Shown here: piece by piece, positions 1 to 8,042 of the stretch | How positions within the stretch are numbered: the first letter of the stretch is position 1 | How the letters are laid out: every line of letters starts with the position of its first letter | Origin: Pinibacter soli | GTDB taxonomy: Bacteria; Bacteroidota; Bacteroidia; Chitinophagales; Chitinophagaceae | DNA: 64,000 bases | Direction: 5' to 3' | Assembly: GCF_029961145.1 (NCBI RefSeq) | Contig: NZ_JASBRG010000008.1 | Location: 21,431-85,430 of the forward strand | The notes under the pieces: generated by a model | The model's database searches: none | What the model saw: only the letters and a program-made list of their open reading frames with translations | What the model was told of the DNA's origin: nothing | Program-made: the position numbers and the translations under genes

Positions 1-94
1 GTAAAAAGTCAAAAATGGATATTTCCGAAAGATGAAAAACAAAACCAGATAGTCACGCTATTTTGACTTTTGCTTTTTGAGTTTTTGACTTTAA
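1..94. repeat. Intergenic inverted repeat, 'aaaagtcaaaa' family
   Basis: An AAAGTCAAAAA arm at 5-15 is matched by its exact reverse complement at 82-92, with a further partial copy (TTTTGACTTTT) near 61-71. The same A/T-rich words recur at 24689-24754 and 55102-55172. Sits directly upstream of the first gene, so it may belong to the end of the gene before the window. Confidence 0.55.
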
Positions 95-123
95 CTCCAA
101 CCAAAAAATAAAAACGAAAAACA

Positions 124-1035
124 ATGATCGCTAACAACATTCTAGAAACAATTGGTAATACACCCCACGTAAAGATCAACAGACTGTTTGGTGATAAACA
201 TAAAGTGTACGTAAAACTGGAGCGAGCCAATCCTGGCGCCAGCATTAAAGATCGTATTGCATTGGCAATGATCGAAGATGCAGAGAAGAAAGGCTTGTTG
301 CACAAAGACAGCGTTATCATAGAACCAACATCTGGTAACACTGGTATCGGCCTTGCAATGGTAGCAGCAGTAAAAGGTTACAAAATCATTTTGGTAATGC
401 CCGAAAGCATGAGCATCGAACGCAGAAGATTGATGAGTTTGTACGGTGCTTCTTTCGAACTGACTCCAAGAGAGAAAGGTATGAAAGGCGCTATTGAAAA
501 AGCAAAAGAACTTGTTGAAGCAACTCCACATGCATGGATGCCGCAACAATTCGATAACCCTGCAAACACAGAAGTGCATCGTCAAACAACTGCTCAGGAA
601 ATTTTGAAAGATTTTCCAAACGGTGTTGATTACATCATTACAGGTGTTGGTACAGGTGGTCACATCACAGGTGTGGCGGAAGTGTTGAAAGCGAAATTCC
701 CTAAAACAAAAGTATTTGCGGTAGAGCCGGAATTGTCACCAGTATTAAGCGGTGGTAGCCCGGGGCCTCACCCATTGCAAGGTTTAGGAGCAGGTTTTAT
801 TCCTTCAATTTTGGATACAAAAATATTGGACGGTGTTATAGAAGTAGGTAAAGAAGAATCTTTCGACTACGCACAACGTGCAGCAAAAGAAGAAGGTCTG
901 TTCATCGGTATTTCAAGCGGCGCAGCATTAGCAGCAGTAGCGAAAAAATTGGGTGAAATTCCGGAAGGCAGCACAGTGTTAACGTTTAACTATGATACAG
1001 GAGAAAGATATTTGTCTATCGACGGACTTTTTTAG
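124..1035 (+). CDS. cysK: Cysteine synthase (O-acetylserine sulfhydrylase), PLP-dependent
   Basis: Makes L-cysteine from O-acetylserine and sulfide in the cytoplasm, the last step of sulfate assimilation. The 303-residue product has the usual family length. The PLP-lysine region SIKDR is near residue 42, and the phosphate-binding loop TSGNTG near residues 66-71. [10 protein letters not shown] near 176-185 is the typical C-terminal PLP-phosphate motif. It leads a co-oriented sulfur cluster with cysH and cysD and is followed by a short intrinsic terminator, so it may form its own transcript. Whether it is a CysK or CysM isozyme cannot be settled from sequence inspection; the symbol is given for the family. 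Confidence 0.93.
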   Translation: MIANNILETIGNTPHVKINRLFGDKHKVYVKLERANPGASIKDRIALAMIEDAEKKGLLHKDSVIIEPTSGNTGIGLAMVAAVKGYKIILVMPESMSIERRRLMSLYGASFELTPREKGMKGAIEKAKELVEATPHAWMPQQFDNPANTEVHRQTTAQEILKDFPNGVDYIITGVGTGGHITGVAEVLKAKFPKTKVFAVEPELSPVLSGGSPGPHPLQGLGAGFIPSILDTKILDGVIEVGKEESFDYAQRAAKEEGLFIGISSGAALAAVAKKLGEIPEGSTVLTFNYDTGERYLSIDGLF

Positions 1036-1037
1036 TT

Positions 1038-1056
1038 GATGCTTCGCATCTTTTTT
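1038..1056 (+). terminator. Intrinsic terminator after cysteine synthase
   Basis: GATGC (1038-1042), a 3-nt loop and GCATC (1046-1050) form a short hairpin followed by six T at 1051-1056, beginning just after the stop codon. Confidence 0.6.
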
Positions 1057-1160
1057 GCCACAGAGACACAGAAGCACTGAAAGGAAGTTGGAGGAAAAAG
1101 GAATTTAAAGTAATTGTGTTTCTGAAAATAAAATCTCTGTTCCTCTGTACTTCTGTGGCA
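1057..1160. repeat. Intergenic inverted repeat, 'gccacagag' family
   Basis: Left arm 1057-1080 starts GCCACAGAGACACAGAAG. The right arm, 1136-1160, ends CTTCTGTGGC and is its imperfect reverse complement. Another copy lies at 60226-60386 after the PEP carboxylase gene. It fills the gap between cysK and cysH and ends 18 bp before the cysH start. Confidence 0.7.
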
Positions 1161-1178
1161 AATCTCAAATTAAAAACT

Positions 1179-1913
1179 ATGAGTGAAAATATTTCAAAGA
1201 CTTTGCAGGATATCATCGATGCTCTCGAGCCGTTAACAGCTGAAGAGCGCTTGCAGAAAATAGTTTCCTTGTATAATGAAGGCGTTGTTTTCTCAACATC
1301 TTTAGGACAGGAAGATCAAGCGATCTCTTATATGATTGCAAAGCAAAAACTTCCGATAGGAATATTCACGCTGGATACAGGAAGACTTTTTCAGGAAACA
1401 TATGAGTTGATCGATAAAACGATCGCCCGTTACAAAGTGCCTGTTAAAGTGTATTTCCCTAATGCGGCACGTGTAGAGGAAATGGTAAATGCGAAAGGCA
1501 CAAACAGTTTCTACGAGTCTGTTGAAAACCGCAAAGAATGTTGCTTCATTAGAAAGGTAGAACCGTTGAACAGAGCATTGCAAGGGGCAAAAATCTGGAT
1601 CACCGGTTTGCGGGCGGACCAGTCGGCAAACAGAAACGAAGTGAAGGTAGCAGAGTACGATGCAGCGAGAAACCTGATTAAAATCAACCCACTAATTGAC
1701 TGGACTTTTGAACAGTTATTACAATATCTTGCGGCTAACAACATTCCTTACAATCCACTGCACGACAAAGGATTTTTGAGCATCGGATGTCAGCCTTGCA
1801 CAAGAGCAATCGAGCCGGGAGAGGACATCAGAGCCGGAAGATGGTGGTGGGAAACCTCTCAAAAAGAGTGCGGATTGCATGGCGTGAATGTAGCAGAGAA
1901 AGTGCGGTCGTGA
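1179..1913 (+). CDS. cysH: Assimilatory adenylylsulfate (APS) reductase, iron-sulfur type CysH
   Basis: Reduces activated sulfate (APS, or PAPS) to sulfite. From the ATG at 1179 it is 244 residues. The upstream in-frame ATG at 1116 is rejected because the extra 21 residues are encoded by an intergenic repeat. The PP-loop-like segment FSTSLGQEDQ lies at 38-47. Cys pairs CC (121-122) and CxxC (204/207) are the [4Fe-4S] ligands that mark the APS-reducing type, and the catalytic KECGLH is at 229-234. In known families the cluster-bearing form uses APS directly, which fits the absence of a cysC domain in the nearby cysN. Lies between cysK and cysD on the same strand. Confidence 0.93.
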   Translation: MSENISKTLQDIIDALEPLTAEERLQKIVSLYNEGVVFSTSLGQEDQAISYMIAKQKLPIGIFTLDTGRLFQETYELIDKTIARYKVPVKVYFPNAARVEEMVNAKGTNSFYESVENRKECCFIRKVEPLNRALQGAKIWITGLRADQSANRNEVKVAEYDAARNLIKINPLIDWTFEQLLQYLAANNIPYNPLHDKGFLSIGCQPCTRAIEPGEDIRAGRWWWETSQKECGLHGVNVAEKVRS

Positions 1914-1984
1914 ATGGGCGCTTATTATTCACGTTTCACATTGACCGTTGACGAACAGAATTTTTTAAATGAAATAAAATCATA

Positions 1985-2022
1985 AACCAAGCCGACAATT
2001 CATGATTTTCGTCAGCTTGGTT
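1985..2022 (+). promoter_or_regulatory. Hairpin in the cysH-cysD gap
   Basis: AACCAAGC (1985-1992) pairs with GCTTGGTT (2015-2022), and GAC (1994-1996) with GTC (2011-2013), around an A/T-rich loop. There is no T-run after it, so it is more likely an mRNA processing or stability stem, or part of the cysD leader, than a terminator. It lies 17 bp before the cysD start. Confidence 0.4.
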
Positions 2023-2039
2023 AACTTAAACCAAATAGA

Positions 2040-2948
2040 ATGTCAAGTAAAAGTATTCCGTCTTTTCCACGCAGCCTTGAGGATGAAAGCATCTATATAC
2101 TAAGGGAAGTGGCTGCGCAGTTTGAACGTCCTGCGTTGTTGTTTAGTGGAGGTAAAGACTCAATTACACTCGTTAGATTGGCACAAAAAGCTTTTTGGCC
2201 TGGAAAAATTCCTTTTCCATTGGTGCATGTTGATACTGGTCACAACTTTCCTGAAACAATCGCTTTTCGTGACTGGCTCGTGAAAGAAACCGGTGCAGAA
2301 CTGATCGTGCGTTATGTACAGGATAGCATTGATGCAGGAAAAGTAAAAGAAGAAACAGGTAAATATGCAAGCCGTAACGCTTTGCAGACTGTTACCTTGT
2401 TAGATACCATTGAAGAATTCAAATTTGATGCTTGTATAGGTGGTGCGAGAAGAGATGAAGAAAAGGCGCGTGCAAAAGAAAGAATCTTCTCTGTGAGAAA
2501 TGATTTCGGTCAGTGGGATCCTAAAAAACAAAGACCGGAATTATTTGGTTTGCTAAACGGAAAGATTAACCGTGGAGAAAACGTACGTGTGTTCCCAATC
2601 AGCAACTGGACAGAGCTTGATGTGTGGACCTACATAAAAGAAGAAAATCTTCAAATTCCTTCCATCTATTATTCACACGAAAGAAGCGTGATCACAAGAG
2701 ATGGCATGTTGTGGCCAAAATCTGAATATTTGAACACAACTGAACAGGAAGTTCCGTTCAATCATACAGTTCGATTCCGCACAGTAGGTGATATGACCTG
2801 TACAGCTGCAGTAGCATCTACAGCAGATAATATCGACGATATCATTACCGAAATTCTTGCAGCAAAAATCTCTGAACGCGGCGCCCGCATGGACGATCAG
2901 CGCAGTGAAGCAGCGATGGAGCAGAGGAAGAAAGACGGGTATTTTTAA
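2040..2948 (+). CDS. cysD: Sulfate adenylyltransferase small subunit (ATP sulfurylase) CysD
   Basis: With the GTPase CysN it forms ATP sulfurylase, which activates sulfate to adenylylsulfate. The 302-residue length matches the family. The ATP pyrophosphatase PP-loop SGGKDS is near residues 36-41 and the conserved GGARRDEEKARAKERIFS segment near 134-151. CysN is not adjacent: it lies about 5 kb downstream after the TonB receptor and the siroheme synthase/permease fusion. The stop codon is immediately followed by an A/T-rich inverted repeat, so cysD probably ends a transcription unit and the receptor starts the next one. Confidence 0.95.
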   Translation: MSSKSIPSFPRSLEDESIYILREVAAQFERPALLFSGGKDSITLVRLAQKAFWPGKIPFPLVHVDTGHNFPETIAFRDWLVKETGAELIVRYVQDSIDAGKVKEETGKYASRNALQTVTLLDTIEEFKFDACIGGARRDEEKARAKERIFSVRNDFGQWDPKKQRPELFGLLNGKINRGENVRVFPISNWTELDVWTYIKEENLQIPSIYYSHERSVITRDGMLWPKSEYLNTTEQEVPFNHTVRFRTVGDMTCTAAVASTADNIDDIITEILAAKISERGARMDDQRSEAAMEQRKKDGYF

Positions 2949-3086
2949 ATTAATAATTAATAATTAAGAATTAATAGGGTGATCATCAAGATTAATTCGA
3001 AGTTGCTAAATGGTTGAAAAACAGTGAAGCTCTCTTCAAATCGGCGGTTTACCCTATTAATTATTCTTTATTAATTATTAATTACC
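2948..3086. repeat. Intergenic inverted repeat, 'attaataatt' family
   Basis: Left arm 2948-2981 is built of TTAATAATTAATAATTAAG-type words and ends TTAATAGGGT. The right arm 3050-3086 mirrors it, starting ACCCTATTAATTATT. The arm begins at the cysD stop codon. Related copies lie at 40257-40387 and 40965-41079. Confidence 0.7.
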
Positions 3087-3128
3087 CAGTTCTTTGAAAA
3101 GGCGGTTTTGGAAAATAAAAAATAAATT

Positions 3129-3143
3129 CTACTAAATTAGTAG
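3129..3143. promoter_or_regulatory. Operator-like palindrome 1 upstream of the sulfur TonB-receptor operon
   Basis: CTACTAAATTAGTAG is a perfect palindrome (7-bp arms, single central base) lying about 20 bp upstream of the -7 box. A second near-copy lies at 3184-3198. The paired layout around a promoter is what a dimeric repressor would need. Which regulator binds is not shown by the sequence. Confidence 0.6.
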
Positions 3144-3162
3144 GATAATAAAATAAGACTCT

Positions 3163-3170
3163 TATTTTTG
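3163..3170 (+). promoter_or_regulatory. Bacteroidota-type promoter -7 box
   Basis: TATTTTTG fits the TAnnTTTG consensus for the primary sigma factor of Bacteroidota. No good TTTG -33 box lies at the expected distance (TTAG at 3137-3140 is the nearest). Transcription would start near 3176, between the two palindromes. Confidence 0.5.
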
Positions 3171-3183
3171 TGTCATCAATACT

Positions 3184-3198
3184 CTACCTATTTAGTAG
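3184..3198. promoter_or_regulatory. Operator-like palindrome 2
   Basis: CTACCTATTTAGTAG matches the first palindrome at 13 of 15 positions and sits just downstream of the expected transcription start, 55 bp from the first copy. It ends 4 bp before the leader ORF start codon. Confidence 0.55.
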
Positions 3199-3202
3199 AA
3201 TT

Positions 3203-3274
3203 ATGAAAAAACAAAATGTTACATATATGATCTTATCAGCTAAGAGATGCTGCCCTTGTGGGCAATATTTGTAA
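3203..3274 (+). CDS. Cysteine-rich leader peptide (putative attenuation uORF)
   Basis: A 23-codon ATG-to-TAA frame, about 25 bp after the predicted transcription start. Its end encodes AKRCCPCGQYL, with cysteine codons TGC TGC CCT TGT at 3248-3259. Three cysteines in four residues are far above expectation for a random 23-codon frame. The gene it precedes belongs to a cysteine biosynthesis cluster, exactly the logic of an amino-acid-sensing leader peptide. The cysteine codons themselves form the TGCCC/GGGCA hairpin, and alternative stems flank it. Inference: ribosome stalling at these codons when cysteinyl-tRNA is low raises expression of the receptor operon. There is no obvious U-tract terminator, so the output step (Rho, RNA decay or translation) is open. 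Confidence 0.7.
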   Translation: MKKQNVTYMILSAKRCCPCGQYL

Positions 3275-3327
3275 ACCACCGCGTCCGGCATCCTGCGGAC
3301 ATCATCGATAAGACATAGTAATAAGAT
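3228..3327 (+). promoter_or_regulatory. Structured leader RNA with competing stems
   Basis: Around the leader ORF, ATCTTAT (3230-3236) can pair with ATAAGAT (3321-3327), or the overlapping CTTATC (3232-3237) with GATAAG (3307-3312); the two pairings exclude each other. Between them lie hairpin TGCCC/GGGCA (3251-3255/3260-3264), over the cysteine codons, and GTCCG/CGGAC (3283-3287/3296-3300). The 5' strand is inside the leader coding region and would be covered by a stalled ribosome. I checked it against the SAM-I, TPP and cobalamin riboswitch consensus patterns as I know them and found no match. Confidence 0.55.
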
Positions 3328-3367
3328 TCTACATAGAAAATTTTCCAAAAATTAACCGCTTTCTTCA

Positions 3368-6346
3368 ATGAAAAAGTCATTTATCAATAACATTAAAATT
3401 GTTATAGTCATTTTAGTCTCTACATTAATATTTACCAATGCGAAGGCCCAGTTGAATGGCGCCATTGAGGTGTCGGGCAAAGTAACCGACGACCGTCAAT
3501 TGGCATTGGATGGTATTTCTATACAGATTAAAGGAACCAACACAGGAACTGTAAGTGATAGCCTCGGTAATTTCAAATTGGTTACAGCAAAACAACCTCC
3601 ATTCGTTTTAGTGCTCACAGGCGTTGGCTTTGCACCAAAAGAAGTAAACGTAAAATCATTAAGCGATAAAATCAGGGTCCAACTTTTCACACAAACCTTT
3701 TATGCAAACGAAGTAGTAGTAACTGCGAGCCGTCAGTCTGAAAAGATAATGCGTTCTCCGGTTGCAATTGAGAAACTTGATATCCGCGCATTAAAGGAAA
3801 CTCCGGCGCCGTCTTTCTACGATGCATTGGGTAACGTAAAAGGTGTTCAGCTTACCACTTCTTCTCTCACATTTAAAGTACCTAACACAAGAGGCTTCAA
3901 CATTCCAAACAACTTCCGCTTCATGCAGCTAGTAGACGGCGTGGATATGCAAGCCGCTACATTGGGTGTGCCGTTGGGGAATGCGATCGGGCCAACTGAG
4001 TTGGACATCCAAACAGTGGAAATTACTCCCGGTGCAGCTTCTGCATTGTACGGCATGAACGCGATCAACGGGATGGCTAACCTCATTACAAAAAATCCTT
4101 TTCAATACCAGGGCTTGAGCATCTATCAAAGAACAGGTTTTAATCATGTTGATGGTATTGATCATTCTCCTTCCTTATTGACAGAATCAGCTTTGCGTTA
4201 TGCAAAAGCTTTCAACAATAAATTCGCTTTCAAATTAAACGTAGATTATTTGCGTGGTACCGACTGGCGTTCTGACAATCATAGCGACCAGAATCCAAAC
4301 AACTTAAAATCTGCTAACCCTCAGTTCCCTGAATTGAACAATGCAAATGCAGCGTTTGATGGTTGGAACAAGTACGGCGATGATGCCCTTGCAGGTAGTA
4401 ACACGGTTTCCATCACTGGTTTAAATATCAACGGACAGGCAAACCAAACACTGACAGTGGCTCGTACGGGTTATTGGGAAAAAGACCTGGTGAGTCCGAC
4501 CGTTGACAACCTGAAATTGGACGGATCTGTTTACTATCGTTTTACACCAAAAACAGAAATCTCCTATAGCTACCGTTTCGGTAAAATGGATGGTGTTTTC
4601 CAACGTGGTAACAAAGTGCAGCTTGATAACGTGCGTGTGCAAAATCACAAGTTGGAATTGAAAGGACAAGACTTTTTAGTACGCACTTATGTGTCTCTTG
4701 AAAATACAGGAGACTCGTACAACGTGAAACCTCTTGCAGACAACCTTGATCTGTACAGCGGTGGAAGCGCGACTGCGTGGAGTGCAAAATATAAAACGGC
4801 TTTACAACAATACGGTACCAGTCATGGCGGAGCATTGAACTCCAGTAATCTTGCAGAGGCAACCATCTTCGCTCGTCAGGCAGCAGATGCAGGACGCGTA
4901 GAGCCGGGCACAAAAGAATTCAATGATCTGGTAAATACCATTCGCCACATCAATAACTGGGATATTAAATCGTCTGCTATTCCTGATGCGCCTGTAACGG
5001 GCGGTGCAGCTTTGATTCAGAAAAGCCGCATGTATCATGCAGAAGGTCAGTGGGATCTTTCACGTCACGTAAAGTATTTCAACCTTTTGATTGGTGCAGA
5101 TACGCGTATCTATGAAATTATTCCTGACGGCAACAACTTCGTAGATTTCAGCAGACCAATCGATCAGCGTAACAAGCCTGTAATGGTTGACGGCAAAGTG
5201 CCCGATTCCAGCAACTTTGGTGCAAATGTATACTACAAGAAATTCGGTGGCTTTGCACAGGTTACTAAAACATTCTTCGACGAGAAACTGAAATTATTCG
5301 GTTCTTTAAGATATGATTATAACCCTGAGTTTACCGGAAAATTCACACCGCGCATAGCCGCAGTATATACGGCTAACAAAATTCATAATTTCCGTTTCAC
5401 TTATCAACAGGGTTATCGTTTCCCGGCATTGTTTGAAGCATTGTCTTACGTAAACAATGGTCGAGTGAAACGTGTGGGTAGCCTTCCTTATATCAACGAA
5501 GGACTTGGGTATTTGAATAATAGCTATACACAACAATCTGTTATCAACTTTAACGCAGCAGTGAAGGCGCAGGGCAATACCGATGCAGCGGCATTGGCAA
5601 ACAGGAATTTACTTGTTTGGGCAAATCTTCCAAATGCTACACCTGAAAAGATCAACTCATTTGAAGTTGGTTACAAAACAGTATTGTTTGAAAATAAAGT
5701 GATCGTAGATATCGACGCATACTCAAATGTTTACACAGGTTTTCTCGGCCAGGTGCAAGTATATGTACCTAAGGGAGAAACAGTGGGTTCTGATGCTGCA
5801 GTAATCGCAATGCTTGACCGCAACCGCGATGCAACAACCGCAAGTGGTGGCAACTCAGCGAGCAAGGGTCAGGATCGCTATCGTGTGTATACGAACGCAA
5901 AAAATAAATATCACAGTTACGGGTCAGCTTTGGCGGTTACTTATAATTTTTATAAGAAATTTACAATCTCTGGTAACGTAAGCTATAACGATATTAAAAC
6001 CAATGCTACGAACGACGTTTTTGTAACAGGGTTTAATACGCCAAAATGGACGACGAACGTATCATTTGGTAATCGTGAAGTAATAGAAAATGTTGGCTTT
6101 AATATTGTGTGGAAATGGCAGGATTCGTTCCTTTGGGAAAGTCCTTTGGTAACCGGTAAAGTAAATGCATTCAATACAATTGATGCGCAGGTAACATACA
6201 GTTTGCCAAAATTGAGAAGCACGGTTAAAGTAGGAGCAGCGGATCTGTTTAACAATAGATATTATCAATATGCAGGCGGCCCGACAATTGGTGGATTGTA
6301 TTACGCAACGATCATAGTGGACGGCTTGTTCCAGGGAGACAAGTAG
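3368..6346 (+). CDS. TonB-dependent outer-membrane receptor of the sulfur-assimilation operon
   Basis: A 992-residue outer-membrane transporter. It starts with a signal peptide (hydrophobic VIVILVSTLIF, cleavage after about residue 27). Next come a carboxypeptidase-regulatory-like beta domain (about 33-115), a plug domain (about 120-250, with AASALYGMNAING near 230) and a 22-strand barrel ending in aromatic-rich strands. It lies 93 bp after the cysteine leader ORF and 31 bp before the siroheme synthase/permease gene, in a sulfate-assimilation operon. The likely substrate is therefore a sulfur compound (sulfonate, sulfate ester or complexed sulfate), but this is inference from context. There is no SusD partner, which argues against a polysaccharide system. 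Confidence 0.9.
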   Translation: MKKSFINNIKIVIVILVSTLIFTNAKAQLNGAIEVSGKVTDDRQLALDGISIQIKGTNTGTVSDSLGNFKLVTAKQPPFVLVLTGVGFAPKEVNVKSLSDKIRVQLFTQTFYANEVVVTASRQSEKIMRSPVAIEKLDIRALKETPAPSFYDALGNVKGVQLTTSSLTFKVPNTRGFNIPNNFRFMQLVDGVDMQAATLGVPLGNAIGPTELDIQTVEITPGAASALYGMNAINGMANLITKNPFQYQGLSIYQRTGFNHVDGIDHSPSLLTESALRYAKAFNNKFAFKLNVDYLRGTDWRSDNHSDQNPNNLKSANPQFPELNNANAAFDGWNKYGDDALAGSNTVSITGLNINGQANQTLTVARTGYWEKDLVSPTVDNLKLDGSVYYRFTPKTEISYSYRFGKMDGVFQRGNKVQLDNVRVQNHKLELKGQDFLVRTYVSLENTGDSYNVKPLADNLDLYSGGSATAWSAKYKTALQQYGTSHGGALNSSNLAEATIFARQAADAGRVEPGTKEFNDLVNTIRHINNWDIKSSAIPDAPVTGGAALIQKSRMYHAEGQWDLSRHVKYFNLLIGADTRIYEIIPDGNNFVDFSRPIDQRNKPVMVDGKVPDSSNFGANVYYKKFGGFAQVTKTFFDEKLKLFGSLRYDYNPEFTGKFTPRIAAVYTANKIHNFRFTYQQGYRFPALFEALSYVNNGRVKRVGSLPYINEGLGYLNNSYTQQSVINFNAAVKAQGNTDAAALANRNLLVWANLPNATPEKINSFEVGYKTVLFENKVIVDIDAYSNVYTGFLGQVQVYVPKGETVGSDAAVIAMLDRNRDATTASGGNSASKGQDRYRVYTNAKNKYHSYGSALAVTYNFYKKFTISGNVSYNDIKTNATNDVFVTGFNTPKWTTNVSFGNREVIENVGFNIVWKWQDSFLWESPLVTGKVNAFNTIDAQVTYSLPKLRSTVKVGAADLFNNRYYQYAGGPTIGGLYYATIIVDGLFQGDK

Positions 6347-6377
6347 GGGTTTATCGCATAAACCCAATGAATTAATT

Positions 6378-7910
6378 ATGCAAGAAACACGAACGACAGA
6401 AAATAATTTATATCCTGTTTTTCTGAAACTGGAGAACCTTCACCTACTGATAGTGGGTGGAGGTTTTGTCGGTACAGAGAAAATGACTTCTGTAATGAAC
6501 TGCTCTCCGGATGCAAGAGTTACAGTCGTGGCAAGGGAAATCAGCGCGGATATAAGAAACATGGTAATTGGCAATGACAACGTCGTGTTGCTGGAAAAAC
6601 CTTTCGAAGCATCTGATCTTGATGGTAAGGACCTTGTTTTCGCAGCTACAGCAGACAGATCTTTAAATGCAGAAGTTAAAGCTGAAGCAGCAGAAAGAGG
6701 TATACTTGCCAATGTTGCCGACACGCCTGATTTATGTGATTTTTATTTGAGTAGCATTGTAAACAAAGGGCACTTAAAAATCGCCGTAAGCACAAATGGC
6801 AAATCACCTACCGTTGCAAAAAGATTGAAAGAAGTGTTCAATGAAATGCTTCCTGATGAATTGGAACAGGTATTGGACAACATGCAGCACATAAGACAAA
6901 GCCTTAACGGTGATTTTCACAACAAAGTGCAGCAGCTGAACAACATCACCAAAGTGTTGGTAGATAATCAAACACCGGTTGAAACGCCGCTTACAGTTGA
7001 CCAGCCACCAATGGTAAGCGATAAAAAATGGAAACGCATTGTAACCTGGTGCATTTTTGCTTTTGTGTTCATGGTTATCGGGCATGCCATTCTTTCTTAT
7101 ATACCATTTAAAGAAATAGCTGACTTTGGTAAAACAGCGCTTGGAAATATCGACCACGGTTGGTTTTTACTCATGCTGTTAACGGGCTTTCTGGCTCAGT
7201 TTGTAGATGGTGCGTTGGGTATGGGTTATGGCGTTATTTCAACGAGCATTTTGCTTTCTGTTGGGGTAAATCCGGCTATTGTGAGTAGCCGAGTGCACTC
7301 TGCACGTGTGTTCTCGAGCGCAGTGTCAGGATATAGCCACCGTAAGTTTGGTAATGTAAATAAAAAGCTATTCAAGGCATTGGTAGTACCGGGGTGTATT
7401 GGAGCGATCGGGGGAGCGGTACTGGCTGTATATGCGAAGGAATCTGCACACATAGTAAGGCCAATACTTTCAGTGTACACTTTGTACCTGGGCATCCGTA
7501 TCATAACAAAGGCATTTGCAAAAAGGAGAAAAGAAGGTAAGATAAAACATGCCGGATGGCTCGCTTCCGCAGGTGGTTTCATGGATGCCTTTGCAGGCGG
7601 CGGCTGGGGCTCATTGGTAACGAGTACATTATTATCAAAAGCAAAAAATCCACGTTACGTCGTTGGATCAGTTTGTTTGACAGAATTTTTTGTGGTGCTG
7701 TCAAGTACACTCACTTTTTTCATTCTTTTGAAAAGTTTGCCTTTGACAGATATTGCCGGTCTTATCATTGGTGGTTTGATAGCAGCGCCAATAGCAGCGA
7801 GATTAGTTGGTAAAATACCAATGAAATATATGCTCTTCGCAGTAGGCGGTTTGGTAAGTTTATCGAGCTTGAGAATATTGTGGATGGCAGCCTTGGAATT
7901 TTTAAAATAA
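6378..7910 (+). CDS. Fusion of siroheme synthase (Met8/CysG-N) with a TauE/SafE-type permease
   Basis: Residues 1 to about 205 match the precorrin-2 dehydrogenase/sirohydrochlorin ferrochelatase domain. It has the NAD-binding GGGFVG at 27-32, TVVAREI, then VADTPDLCDFYLSSIV and STNGKSPTVAKRLKE. This domain makes siroheme, the cofactor of sulfite reductase. A linker leads to a membrane half (about 223-510) with some eight hydrophobic segments and the sequence FVDGALGMGYGVISTS typical of the TauE/SafE (TSUP) family, which moves sulfite, sulfonates or other anions. There is no methyltransferase domain, so precorrin-2 must come from elsewhere. Lies between the TonB receptor and cysN. The direction of transport cannot be read from sequence; uptake would complete a path from receptor to reductase. 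Confidence 0.88.
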   Translation: MQETRTTENNLYPVFLKLENLHLLIVGGGFVGTEKMTSVMNCSPDARVTVVAREISADIRNMVIGNDNVVLLEKPFEASDLDGKDLVFAATADRSLNAEVKAEAAERGILANVADTPDLCDFYLSSIVNKGHLKIAVSTNGKSPTVAKRLKEVFNEMLPDELEQVLDNMQHIRQSLNGDFHNKVQQLNNITKVLVDNQTPVETPLTVDQPPMVSDKKWKRIVTWCIFAFVFMVIGHAILSYIPFKEIADFGKTALGNIDHGWFLLMLLTGFLAQFVDGALGMGYGVISTSILLSVGVNPAIVSSRVHSARVFSSAVSGYSHRKFGNVNKKLFKALVVPGCIGAIGGAVLAVYAKESAHIVRPILSVYTLYLGIRIITKAFAKRRKEGKIKHAGWLASAGGFMDAFAGGGWGSLVTSTLLSKAKNPRYVVGSVCLTEFFVVLSSTLTFFILLKSLPLTDIAGLIIGGLIAAPIAARLVGKIPMKYMLFAVGGLVSLSSLRILWMAALEFLK

Positions 7911-7925
7911 TAACGGTGGATAGTT

Positions 7926-8010
7926 GTACGAAGTACGATGTACGGTGTACGAAATTGTTCAGAATATAACACACGAATGAATTTCGTACATGGTACATCC
8001 CACATCGTAC
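7926..8010. repeat. Intergenic inverted repeat, 'gtacgatgtac' family
   Basis: Arms of about 31 bp, 7926-7956 and 7980-8010, are reverse complements at about 26 positions, and each is a chain of GTACGA/TGTAC words. It fills the gap between the fusion gene and cysN. The longer frame reading through it into cysN is therefore not taken as coding. Confidence 0.75.
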
Positions 8011-8042
8011 ACACACTAAAACTCTTAACGAACAGTAAAACT

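Noticed and set aside
1116..1178. Longer start for cysH
   Set aside because: The extra 21 codons fall in an intergenic inverted repeat; likewise the longer starts of cysN (7938) and the RND pump (14733).
3228..3327. SAM, TPP or cobalamin riboswitch before the TonB receptor
   Set aside because: The conserved core motifs of these classes are absent; the cysteine-codon ORF explains the structure better.
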